From assembly GCA_005879255.1 (NCBI GenBank), contig VBKY01000181.1:1-12717 (forward strand): a DNA stretch of 12,717 nucleotides, read 5' to 3'. The notes beneath the pieces are model-generated. The model was given only the letters and a program-made list of their open reading frames with translations, ran no database searches and was not told the DNA's origin. Position numbers and translations under genes: made by a program. Position 1 is the stretch's first letter. Every line of letters starts with the position of its first letter. Of the stretch, positions 6,634 to 12,717 are shown in pieces. This DNA comes from Deltaproteobacteria bacterium (GTDB lineage: Bacteria; Desulfobacterota_B; Binatia; UBA9968).

Positions 6634-7722
6634 TCAAGGGGACGTTAGGAATGGCACGGGCGTAACAGTGGCGCCGGCCTTGTTGCCATCCCGGTGGATC
6701 GAAAGCTCCGTGCCCGGCTGCCAAAAATCCTTATGCACATAACCGAGAGCGATCACTCGGCGCAAACCCGGAGAAACGACTGAACTGGTGATTTGGCCGA
6801 CTTCCTTTTCGGCTGCGTACAGCAGCGCGCCAGATTCGGCCGGCTGAGATCCTTCTATCATCAAACCGCAGAGCTTTCTGTTGACATGGCCGCGCGAGCG
6901 GATGCGCTCGACGACTTCTTGGCCCAAATAGCAACCTTTAGTGTAGCTGTAGGCATCTTCGATACCGACTTCCAAGAGCAAATTATCGTCGGAGAAGTCG
7001 ACGCCGTAGCGTGGAATTCCGGCCTCAACGCGGAGAACATTGTGCGCATCCTCGCCGACCCACGCCGCGGAAAATGGCTTACCACTTTCCTTCAATCGCG
7101 TCGCCAGGTTTCTTAGATCGGCTTTTGGTGCGATGAGATCGAACCCCGCTTCTCCGGTATGGCTCGCGCGGACCACGCAAATCGCCGTTCCATCAACATC
7201 GACCATGGCGTGATGCATAGGCTGTGCAGGCAATTCAGTTGTGCCAAAGAGTTTTTGCAGGAGCGCTTCGGACTGTGGTCCTTGGACTGACAGCGTCGCA
7301 TATTCATCCGAGCGGTCGGCGATCTCGACTTCATCGGCGACCAAATAGCGGTTGAGATGCTCGATCACCCGTTCTTTAAGATTTTCCCAAAAATCCAGAT
7401 AAAAAGAATTGAGTGAGCAGAGCACCCGAACGTCTGCAATAACTTTTCCTTGCTGCGTTAACAGAGTCGCGTACTGGCCTTCGAAAGGTTTCAAGAGCTT
7501 GAGGTCGTTCGATAGCATCCCCTGCAGGAAAGACAGGCGGTCCGGGCCGGTCAATTGTAGCAAGCCGCGGTGCGACAGGTCGATGAAGCCGCAAGTTGAG
7601 CGTACCGCTGTGTATTCGGCATTGCTATCATCGAAGTGAAGCGGTAGTAGCCAGCCATCGCGCTCAGCGAAAACGGCACCGTTACCTTTGTGAAAGTCAG
7701 CCAGGGAAGATTGCTTTGCCAT
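6634..7722 (-). CDS. ygfZ: YgfZ/GcvT-family folate-binding iron-sulfur cluster maturation protein
   Basis: The 362-residue product belongs to the folate-binding YgfZ/GcvT family (COG0354), which supports repair or assembly of iron-sulfur proteins using tetrahydrofolate. The diagnostic motif KGCYLGQE lies at residues 262-269 with the conserved cysteine C264; this motif separates YgfZ from true glycine-cleavage T-proteins. Upstream blocks such as RSTCGFIDLSHRG and LQGMLSNDL are typical of the GcvT fold. ATG 7722 is preferred because homology starts at about ADFHKG; a TTG 39 bases earlier is in frame but lies in the flanking repeat zone. It is the first gene of a probable two-gene unit with the Rieske ferredoxin. 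Confidence 0.9.
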   Translation of the reverse strand: MAKQSSLADFHKGNGAVFAERDGWLLPLHFDDSNAEYTAVRSTCGFIDLSHRGLLQLTGPDRLSFLQGMLSNDLKLLKPFEGQYATLLTQQGKVIADVRVLCSLNSFYLDFWENLKERVIEHLNRYLVADEVEIADRSDEYATLSVQGPQSEALLQKLFGTTELPAQPMHHAMVDVDGTAICVVRASHTGEAGFDLIAPKADLRNLATRLKESGKPFSAAWVGEDAHNVLRVEAGIPRYGVDFSDDNLLLEVGIEDAYSYTKGCYLGQEVVERIRSRGHVNRKLCGLMIEGSQPAESGALLYAAEKEVGQITSSVVSPGLRRVIALGYVHKDFWQPGTELSIHRDGNKAGATVTPVPFLTSP

Positions 7723-7760
7723 TTCTAAGTGAAATATACCGTCAACCGGCGAGCTTGACA

Positions 7761-7907
7761 ACGTGAGGTAGTGGTTCAGTTTGGGAAAGATCTCTCACTT
7801 TGTTCGAGATGACACATGGCTTATGTAGTTGTCATTCCGAGCAAAGCGAGGAATCTCTCTCGATTTTAAGAGTCATGGCGGATTGAAAATGAACCACTAC
7901 CCAACGT
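7761..7907. repeat. MITE-like nested palindromic element
   Basis: The outer inverted repeats are GGTAGTGGTTCA (7767-7778) and TGAACCACTACC (7890-7901), perfect over 12 bases and extending with a few mismatches to ACGT at both ends (7761 and 7907). Nested inside are imperfect inverted arms at about 7788-7813 and 7831-7857. The right inner arm contains the GTCATTCCGAGCAAAGCGAG-type sequence common in intergenic repeats of many bacteria. No coding capacity is apparent. This looks like a miniature inverted-repeat element occupying the start of the 7723-8122 gap; target duplications are not evident. Confidence 0.6.
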
Positions 7908-7922
7908 GATCGCAGAGTAGCC

Positions 7923-7973
7923 GATGATCGAGGATGGACGATCGAGGATCGCGATCTTCTATCCTCGATCATC
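7923..7973. repeat. Long hairpin repeat
   Basis: GATGATCGAGGAT (7923-7935) and ATCCTCGATCATC (7961-7973) are perfect 13-base inverted arms. The loop contains another copy of ATCGAGGAT, so the element mixes direct and inverted repeats of the same unit. It sits between the MITE-like element and the peroxiredoxin gene. It may be a repeat family member or a transcription barrier shielding the downstream gene. The remainder of the gap (7974-8122) holds only the likely promoter and ribosome binding site of the peroxiredoxin gene. Confidence 0.55.
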
Positions 7974-8059
7974 AATCTTCGAATATCAAAAGCGCGCCAC
8001 CATGGCGGCCCAAACCAGCACAAGGCGTTTATTAAACCCTGCGGCCAGACAAGTTAGAT

Positions 8060-8088
8060 TTGATTGATCGTTTGCGGGTGTGATAAAC
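8060..8088 (+). promoter_or_regulatory. Possible sigma70-type promoter for the Sec-peroxiredoxin gene
   Basis: TTGATT (8060-8065) and GATAAA (8082-8087) are separated by 16 bases and lie about 35 bases before the start codon. Both are only partial matches to the consensus boxes. The strong ribosome binding site GGAGG (8111-8115) follows, 7 bases before ATG 8123. Confidence 0.3.
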
Positions 8089-8122
8089 AAAGAGTCACAT
8101 TAAACATGATGGAGGTGGCACA

Positions 8123-8590
8123 ATGGCAGGTCTTGAAGGTCAAAAGGCCCCGGCATTTACCTTGGAGGGGAGCAATGGCAAGAAGCATTCGCTATCCGAC
8201 TACGCCGGGAAAAACGTAATACTCTGGTTTTATCCTAAGGACGATACACCTGGTTGAACCAAAGAAGCGTGCGGGTTCCGCGACGCTATTGAAAACGTAA
8301 CGCAAGCCAATACGGTGGTTGTGGGAGTGAGCCGGGACAGTATCGATTCGCACAACCAGTTCGTCGCCAAGTTTAGCTTACCGTTTGTACTCTTGTCTGA
8401 CTCGCAAGTAGGGGTCATGAAGACATATGGTGCCTGGGGACCGCGTCAGAACGCCCAAGGCGAAACGGTCGAAGGACCGATCCGCTCGACGGCCCTGATC
8501 GGACCTGATGGTACGATCAAGAAACATTGGATTCCCGTCACCAATCCGGAAGCGCATCCGGCTGAAGTTTTGGAATTTTTAAAGAAGTGA
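8123..8590 (+). CDS. Bcp/PrxQ-type peroxiredoxin, selenocysteine-containing (in-frame TGA at Sec45)
   Basis: Bcp-type thiol peroxidases reduce hydrogen peroxide and organic hydroperoxides with electrons from thioredoxin. Reading from ATG 8123 through TGA 8255-8257 gives one intact 155-residue Bcp: APAF at 9-12, [10 protein letters not shown]45-TKEAC50GFRD, and RSTALIGPDG near 130. TGA falls exactly at the peroxidatic position, where the paralogue at 12417 has Cys45; the resolving Cys50 is kept. Sequence on both sides of TGA stays in frame and fully conserved, which argues against decay. A hairpin fitting the bacterial SECIS rules starts 9 bases after TGA. Ribosome binding site GGAGG is ideal, and initiation downstream at 8315 would lose the active site, so the short frame is not the gene. 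Selenoprotein peroxiredoxins, including Bcp-like ones, are known from other bacteria. Confidence that this is read through as Sec depends on selA, selB, selC and selD existing elsewhere in the genome. Confidence 0.85.
8266..8287 (+). promoter_or_regulatory. Candidate bacterial SECIS element
   Basis: A, GCGT and GCGG (8266-8274) pair with CCGC (8278-8281) and ACGC, T (8283-8287), giving nine base pairs with a single bulged G at 8282. The apical loop is GTT (8275-8277), with G in first place. Seventeen bases separate the TGA from the loop. Published rules for bSECIS elements require a short stem, a small loop with G in the first two positions and about 16-37 bases from UGA; all are met. The Cys paralogue lacks this hairpin at the matching place. 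Confidence 0.75.
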
Positions 8591-8677
8591 TCGTTCAGTT
8601 TGGCAGGGCTGGCCATGCTCCGGCGGCGCCATTGTTTTTTACCGCCTAGGTTCGAAGCCCACCACTCGCCACTTCTG

Positions 8678-9589
8678 ATGGGCAAAATAAAGGCCGATCT
8701 CGACCTGCACAAATTGGAAATTTTCTACTGGGTCGCCGAGTTGAAGAGTTTCTCCCAGGCGGCGGAGCTGCTGTCACTACGCCAACCCACGGTCAGCGCG
8801 CATGTCCAGGAGTTGGAGAAATTGGTTAGCGGCAAGCTTCTTTACCGTATCCGCGGGCGAGTCAGCTTAACCCCTCTGGGCCAACTCCTCGCCGAGCGCG
8901 CCAAGAATCTTCTCGCATTCAAAAGAGAAACCGTCGCAGCGGTCGAGCTATTTCACGGCACGCTGAGCGGCGAGCTATGGGTCGGCGGCAGCAACGTGCC
9001 GGGGGAATATCTTTTGCCTCAAAGACTCGGCGCTTTTACAGAAAAATACCCCGCCATCCGACCGATACTGAGAATCGGTGATTCGGCGGGAATCATAGAG
9101 GACCTTCTTGATGGCAAAGTTGAACTGGGGTTTGTCGGTTTCAAAGCGGAGGACGCCAGACTCGCCTTCGAGAAGATATGGGATGACGAGATGATCTTGG
9201 TGGTGCCGAAGGATCATGCCTGGACCCGGCGACAATCTGTCCAGCTTGCCGATCTGCGAACCGAAAAATTTATATCCAGGGAGCGCGGCTCGGGGACTTT
9301 GGATTCCTTGCGACGCCTGCTGAGCAAGAACAAGCAAGTCTCAAACGAGCTGCTCAACATTTCCATGGAGCTCGGTAGCACCGAAGCCATCAAGGAAGCG
9401 ATAATAGCCGGATACGGCATGTCTATTTTGTCGCGCATTTCCATCAGGCGCGAGCTCACGGCCGGAAATCTCGTCGAAATCCCGATTCGCGGCTTGACCA
9501 TGCAACGTGAGTTCTACCAGGTCTACCACGCTCGCCGCCCCTTACATCCTATCGCCCAAGCCTTTCGAGAATTCCTAAAACAGGGGTAG
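8678..9589 (+). CDS. LysR-family transcriptional regulator, resembling the selenium-metabolism-associated type
   Basis: The product is a 303-residue LysR regulator. The winged helix-turn-helix lies at residues 10-70 (LHKLEIFYWVAELKSFSQAA, then QPTVSAHVQELE), followed by a periplasmic-binding-like effector domain (about 92-295). The blocks GELWVGGSNVPGEYLLPQRL, ILRIGDSAGIIEDLLDGKVELGFVG and SMELGSTEAIKEAIIAGYGMSILSR are close to those I recall in LysR proteins annotated as selenium-metabolism-associated (NCBIfam family of that name). That match is from memory. ATG 8678 is chosen because homology starts at DLHKLEIF; an in-frame upstream start at 8600 adds 26 low-complexity residues. It lies 87 bases after the Sec-peroxiredoxin, same strand, which would fit a role in selenium- or redox-dependent control of this locus. 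The effector is unknown. Confidence 0.9.
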   Translation: MGKIKADLDLHKLEIFYWVAELKSFSQAAELLSLRQPTVSAHVQELEKLVSGKLLYRIRGRVSLTPLGQLLAERAKNLLAFKRETVAAVELFHGTLSGELWVGGSNVPGEYLLPQRLGAFTEKYPAIRPILRIGDSAGIIEDLLDGKVELGFVGFKAEDARLAFEKIWDDEMILVVPKDHAWTRRQSVQLADLRTEKFISRERGSGTLDSLRRLLSKNKQVSNELLNISMELGSTEAIKEAIIAGYGMSILSRISIRRELTAGNLVEIPIRGLTMQREFYQVYHARRPLHPIAQAFREFLKQG

Positions 9590-9632
9590 ACGCGCCATTT
9601 TTTTCCCCCAGGGGCTTGGTTTCGGCCTTCCC

Positions 9633-9647
9633 ATAGGTTAATCCTAT
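9633..9647. promoter_or_regulatory. Candidate LysR-type box upstream of the EgtB-like gene
   Basis: ATAGG (9633-9637) and CCTAT (9643-9647) are inverted around TTAAT, and TAGGTTAATCCTA has the T-N11-A form of LysR-regulator boxes. It sits 43 bases before ATG 9690, between the LysR gene and the gene it would control. A TAGTATAT stretch just downstream could be the -10 region. Support is by position and form only. Confidence 0.35.
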
Positions 9648-9689
9648 TTAGTATATAGCCCGCAACAAAATATCAGCGGAGGAGACGCT

Positions 9690-11048
9690 ATGGCGTTGCC
9701 ATTGAGACGCTTTGAACCAAGCAAAATCGAGCTTTTGCGAGATAGGTTTATCGCGGCGTGGGCGCGAACCGATGAGATTTTCGCGCTCGTGCCGACGACT
9801 GAAATCTTGTCCAAGCCGATCGTTTGGCGCCATCCAGTTATTTTCTACGTCGGTCATCTGCCCGCCTTTTCGTGGAATCAGATTTGTGGCGCCATACTTA
9901 AATGCAAGTCCTTTAATCCCTATTTCGACGATCTTTTTTGCCGCGGCATCGACCCGGACGTCGATACGGGGGAATGTCATTGGCATCCCGAAGTCCCCGA
10001 GCAATGGCCGAGTTTGGGTGACGTCGTGGCCTATCGTGACAACGTGCGCGGTGCGATTTTGGATTCCCTGGAAGCGATCGCGCACCGCGGTTCAACCGAC
10101 GTGATGGCACAGCGCGGTCGGGTTTTTCATATGGCACTCGAGCATGAGTATATGCACCAGGAAACTTTGCTCTATACGATGCAGCAGTTGCCACTCGACA
10201 AGAAACAGCGGCCCGAGCCTTTGCCGCGATATTCATTTCAATCCCGCGCAAATCAGCGACAAATTGCGATCCCTGCCGGGAAAACGCGTTTGGGCGCCAA
10301 ATTTACAGATATCCTTTTCGGTTGGGACAATGAGTTCGGTGAGCGGGTCATCGACGTGCCGTCTTTCAATATCGACTATCTACCCGTAACCAGCGGAGAA
10401 TTTTTCGACTTCGTCGATTCAGGTGGTTATGACGATGAGCGCTATTGGCGACCGGAAGATTGGCGCTGGAAGATGCTCGAAGGTAAAACTCATCCAACTT
10501 GCTGGACCAGGCGGGATGATGATTGGTTGTATCGAGCGATGTTCGACTTTTTACCGCTGGCGGGTGTGTCGAGTTGGCCGGTATACGTGTGCCTCGCCGA
10601 AGCGCGCGCTTACGCTTGCTGGCGCGGGAAGCGGCTGCCGACGGAAGCCGAATTTCATCGGGCGGCGTTTTACGGGCCTGACGGACGGGAGTCTGCATAT
10701 CCGTGGGGGGACACCACTCCGGAAAAATACCATGGCAATTTCGATTTCAACCGTTGGTTCCCGATGCCCGTCGGTGCCTATCCGGCTGGAAACAGCCGCT
10801 GGGGCGTTGCTGAGCTGTTTGGTAATGGCTGGGAACTGACGGACACTGAATTCGCGCCGCTGCCGGGGTTTTCACCTTACATGAAAAGCTACCCCGACTA
10901 CTCGCAGGATTTTTTTGACGGCAAACATTTTGTTTTGAAGGGCGGGTCGTGGGCGACCAGCACGGATTTGCTACGGTCGAGCTTTCGCAACTGGTACCAA
11001 GCTCACTACCCCTATGTCTTTGCAAAGTTTCGCTGCGTGTCAGTTTAA
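9690..11048 (+). CDS. EgtB/SenA/OvoA-like non-haem iron sulfoxide (or selenoxide) synthase
   Basis: The 452-residue product combines an N-terminal DinB-like four-helix domain with a C-terminal FGE/sulfatase-modifying domain (about 210-452). That is the architecture of EgtB, which joins hercynine to a sulfur donor using iron and oxygen. The iron-binding histidines are visible as H56 (VGHLPAF) and H152/H156 (EHEYMHQE). The C-terminal domain has LPTEAEFHRAA, GNGWELTDTEFAPLPGF, FDGKHFVLKGGSWAT and SSFRNWYQ with a terminal FRC. No methyltransferase domain is fused, so this is neither EgtD-fused nor a full OvoA. EgtB, the selenoneine synthase SenA and OvoA cannot be told apart by eye, and no egtD, senB or senC lies in the window. 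GGAGGAG at 9678-9684 is the ribosome binding site. Confidence 0.85.
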   Translation: MALPLRRFEPSKIELLRDRFIAAWARTDEIFALVPTTEILSKPIVWRHPVIFYVGHLPAFSWNQICGAILKCKSFNPYFDDLFCRGIDPDVDTGECHWHPEVPEQWPSLGDVVAYRDNVRGAILDSLEAIAHRGSTDVMAQRGRVFHMALEHEYMHQETLLYTMQQLPLDKKQRPEPLPRYSFQSRANQRQIAIPAGKTRLGAKFTDILFGWDNEFGERVIDVPSFNIDYLPVTSGEFFDFVDSGGYDDERYWRPEDWRWKMLEGKTHPTCWTRRDDDWLYRAMFDFLPLAGVSSWPVYVCLAEARAYACWRGKRLPTEAEFHRAAFYGPDGRESAYPWGDTTPEKYHGNFDFNRWFPMPVGAYPAGNSRWGVAELFGNGWELTDTEFAPLPGFSPYMKSYPDYSQDFFDGKHFVLKGGSWATSTDLLRSSFRNWYQAHYPYVFAKFRCVSV

Positions 11049-11088
11049 TCTTTGCTGCGTTAGGCGATTTGTAGTCCTCTTATAGTCC

Positions 11089-11163
11089 GTCATTCCCGCA
11101 TGCTTTTAGCGGGAATCCAGGCGAACTCTGACTAGACCCCCGATGGAAACATTCGGGGGTGAC
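11089..11163. repeat. Double-hairpin intergenic repeat
   Basis: ATTCCCGC (11092-11099) pairs perfectly with GCGGGAAT (11109-11116). Then ACCCCCGATG (11136-11145) pairs with CATTCGGGGGT (11150-11160) around a GAAA loop with one bulge. The ends, GTCATTCCC and GGGGGTGAC, are themselves inverted. This layout is that of the widespread GTCATTCCCGC...GGGATGAC repeats of proteobacterial genomes. Coming right after the EgtB-like gene, it may also end its transcript. Confidence 0.6.
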
Positions 11164-11200
11164 AACTTTGAGGAAAATTGTCAAAGGTCTGTCGATACCC

Positions 11201-11214
11201 CGCAGCTTGCTGCG
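11201..11214. repeat. Short hairpin, remnant of another intergenic repeat
   Basis: CGCAGC (11201-11206) and GCTGCG (11209-11214) form a perfect hairpin with a TT loop. The surrounding ATACCCCGCAGCTTGCTGCG form recalls a common intergenic palindrome whose right arm would read GGGGTA but is degraded here. It lies 35 bases before the DUF427 start. Confidence 0.35.
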
Positions 11215-11248
11215 AGCTAGTTAATCAAGCAATTAAGGAGGTGAGTTT

Positions 11249-11530
11249 ATGAAAGCCACATGGGAAAATACGGTGCTGGCGGAATCAGACAAGACCATCG
11301 TCATTGAGGGAAATCATTACTTTCCGCCGGAGTCGGTCAAGAAAGAATATTTTCGCACGAGCGAAAAACATAGCACTTGCCCCTGGAAAGGGCTTGCCAG
11401 CTACTATCACGTTCAAGTCGACGAAAATGTGAATCAAGATGCTGCCTGGTATTACCCGGAACCGAAGGAGGCCGCTAAGCAGATAGAGAATTACGTCGCC
11501 TTTTGGCGCGGCGTCAAGGTGAGCGAATAA
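11249..11530 (+). CDS. DUF427 family protein
   Basis: The 93-residue product is a complete single-domain DUF427 protein. It shows the family pattern KATWENTVLAESDKTIVIEGNHYFP, then CPWKGLASYYHV, then DAAWYYPEP and a C-terminal NYVAFWRGVKV. Family function is unresolved; structures show a compact beta barrel with a conserved pocket around the CPWKG segment. The ribosome binding site AAGGAGGTGA (11235-11244) is nearly a perfect anti-Shine-Dalgarno match, so expression may be high. It ends 8 bases before the PhnD-like gene, with which it must be cotranscribed. Confidence 0.9.
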   Translation: MKATWENTVLAESDKTIVIEGNHYFPPESVKKEYFRTSEKHSTCPWKGLASYYHVQVDENVNQDAAWYYPEPKEAAKQIENYVAFWRGVKVSE

Positions 11531-11538
11531 GGCTTTTG

Positions 11539-12339
11539 ATGTTTCGATTGAAACTGGCGTCGTGCATGGCAGAGAATACGGAAGAGCTCTGTCAAGTTCT
11601 GGCAGTTTATCTTCAATCGCAACTCGGTGTGCCGACTGAATGCGTCACGGATGTTCCGTGGCAAGAGCGCGAAAGACTGTTTGACCAGGGCGAAATCCAG
11701 CTCCTTTGGCTTTGCGGCTTGCCTTATGTACACAAAGCTGACCTCGAGCAAAGTCGCACGGAGTTGCTGGTGGTGCCGGTTCCTGTGGGAGAACGATACC
11801 AAGGTCAGCCAGTTTATTTTTCCGACGTGATGGTCCGGCGCTCGAGCCCATTTCAATGTTTTCTAGATCTCTGCGGCGGATCCTGGGCCTTCAATGAACC
11901 GCGCTCGCATTCCGGTTTCAATGTGGTGCGTGCTTATCTCGCTGAGCTTGGTCAACGCGCCGGCTTCTTCGGCGAGGTCATTGAATCCGGTGCGCACAGC
12001 GCGTCCCTTGAAATGGTTTTATCCGGCAGAATCGATGGCGCCGCGATCGATAGCACGGTCCTGGAATGGATCGTCGCCGAGCGCGAGGGAATAGGCCGGC
12101 AAATTCGCGTGATCGAGACCATCGGCCCAAGTCCGATACCGCCTTGGGTGATATCCAAACAGGTGTCGCTCGATTTGCGTTGTGAGCTGCGGTCCATATT
12201 GCTTGATTTGGCTCTGGAACAGCGTGGTCGAGAAATCTTAGCCAGAGCTCGGATCGCGCGCTTTATCGCCGCGCATGACGCCGATTACGATCCGATTCGC
12301 CGGATGGCGCGCAAGGCTGAGCGCGTCATGCTCGCGTGA
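11539..12339 (+). CDS. PhnD-like substrate-binding protein without signal peptide
   Basis: The 266-residue product has the PhnD/SsuA-like type 2 periplasmic-binding fold. The N-terminal lobe (RLKLASCMAENTEEL, then a segment ending LLWLCGLPYV) and the GSWAFNEPRSHSGFNVVRAYL block are typical. So is the block VIESGAHSASLEMVLSGRIDGAAIDSTVLEWI. Such proteins normally bind phosphonate, phosphite or other oxyanions for ABC import. Here no signal peptide, lipobox or transporter genes are seen, so it may be a cytoplasmic sensor or an orphan. ATG 11539 is chosen over an in-frame upstream ATG 11503, which would overlap DUF427; the ribosome binding site is weak. The ligand is unknown. Confidence 0.82.
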   Translation: MFRLKLASCMAENTEELCQVLAVYLQSQLGVPTECVTDVPWQERERLFDQGEIQLLWLCGLPYVHKADLEQSRTELLVVPVPVGERYQGQPVYFSDVMVRRSSPFQCFLDLCGGSWAFNEPRSHSGFNVVRAYLAELGQRAGFFGEVIESGAHSASLEMVLSGRIDGAAIDSTVLEWIVAEREGIGRQIRVIETIGPSPIPPWVISKQVSLDLRCELRSILLDLALEQRGREILARARIARFIAAHDADYDPIRRMARKAERVMLA

Positions 12340-12416
12340 AATTCCGCAGCTAGGGTGGTTTCATTGTCGATTTCTAAATCCTTTCGATCTTGAAGCATTT
12401 TGCAGGAGGCATATTG

Positions 12417-12717
12417 ATGAAAAATCTCGAAGGCCAGAAGGCTCCAGCATTCGACTTGGAGGGTAACGACGGCAAAAAGCATTCGCTCGAAGACTACAAG
12501 GGCAAGACCGTGGTGCTTTACTTTTATCCGAAGGACGATACGCCCGGTTGCACCAAGGAGGCATGTGGCTTTCGCGACTTGGGTTCGTCATTGAAGAAGA
12601 GCAATGCGGTGGTCTTGGGGGTCAGCAAAGACGGCATCGAATCGCACAACAAGTTTGCCGGGAAATACAAATTGCCTTTTACCCTCCTGTCCGACCCCAA
12701 GACTGACGACATGAAAA
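12417..12717 (+). CDS. bcp: Bcp/PrxQ-type peroxiredoxin with Cys45, partial at right edge
   Basis: The first 100 residues of a Bcp-type thiol peroxidase are present; the window ends within it. The active site is [10 protein letters not shown]45-TKEAC50GFRD, with peroxidatic C45 and resolving C50 spaced as in E. coli Bcp. It is about 65% identical over this stretch to the Sec45 version at 8123 by hand comparison, including LEGQKAPAF and KKHSL, so the two are paralogues from an old duplication. There is no SECIS-like hairpin after the Cys codon. GGAGG at 12404-12408 is the ribosome binding site. It lies 77 bases after the PhnD-like gene on the same strand. Confidence 0.95.
   Translation, partial: MKNLEGQKAPAFDLEGNDGKKHSLEDYKGKTVVLYFYPKDDTPGCTKEACGFRDLGSSLKKSNAVVLGVSKDGIESHNKFAGKYKLPFTLLSDPKTDDMK

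Noticed and set aside
8255..8257. TGA in the first peroxiredoxin as a nonsense mutation making a pseudogene
   Set aside because: The stop sits exactly on the catalytic Cys codon, the sequence on both sides is intact and conserved, and a SECIS-like hairpin follows. A random nonsense mutation or error would rarely meet all three.
8315..8590. Separate short gene starting at 8315
   Set aside because: It is only the C-terminal part of the peroxiredoxin, lacks the active site and has no ribosome binding site.
11059..11065. GTTAGGC after the EgtB-like gene as an attC core
   Set aside because: No matching R'' or L arms around it.
1..12717. CRISPR array, tRNA or rRNA genes, phage or transposase genes
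   Set aside because: No regularly spaced direct repeats, no cloverleaf or ribosomal RNA signatures, and no transposase or integrase motifs were seen in either strand.

Overview
This 12.7 kb bacterial window has two parts. The left 2 kb looks like a stretch of integron gene cassettes. The remainder looks like ordinary chromosomal genes of an uncultured, moderately GC-rich, Gram-negative-type bacterium, possibly a Desulfobacterota or Tectomicrobia-like lineage. That guess rests on gene style, selenium usage and families of intergenic palindromic repeats; no marker gene settles it.

Layout. Positions 1-2000 hold two genes read left to right, separated by folded sites that match the attC architecture of integrons. 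One site is cut by the window's left edge and ends at 76, a clear one lies at 858-920, and a degenerate candidate lies at 1912-1993. The first cassette carries a nucleoside-phosphorylase-like gene broken by a frame-shifting internal deletion. The second carries a short-chain dehydrogenase with a GTG start. No integrase lies in the window. Immediately after comes thiI on the minus strand (tRNA 4-thiouridine synthesis). A rightward group follows: cupin, SnoaL-like protein and a second short-chain dehydrogenase. It converges on a HAD hydrolase (minus) across a palindromic repeat. A Nudix hydrolase diverges from the HAD gene and converges, through a strong bidirectional terminator, on a minus-strand pair (ygfZ-like folate protein, then Rieske ferredoxin).

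From 7723 to 8122 there is a 400-base gap containing a MITE-like palindrome and a second long hairpin. Then comes the most notable part of the window: a Bcp-type peroxiredoxin whose catalytic cysteine codon is TGA, followed at the right distance by a hairpin that fits the bacterial SECIS rules. It is very probably a selenoprotein with Sec45. Downstream on the same strand are a LysR regulator resembling the selenium-metabolism-associated type, an EgtB/SenA/OvoA-like non-haem iron enzyme, a DUF427 protein, a PhnD-like binding protein without a signal peptide, and a second Bcp with the normal Cys45, cut by the right edge.

Interpretation (inference). The right third may be a thiol/selenol redox locus. 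It would pair a Sec-peroxiredoxin and its Cys paralogue with a LysR regulator and a sulfoxide/selenoxide synthase-type enzyme, possibly allowing a switch between selenium-dependent and selenium-independent peroxide defence. The selenocysteine call rests on sequence evidence within the window. The regulatory link and the selenoneine idea are hypotheses.
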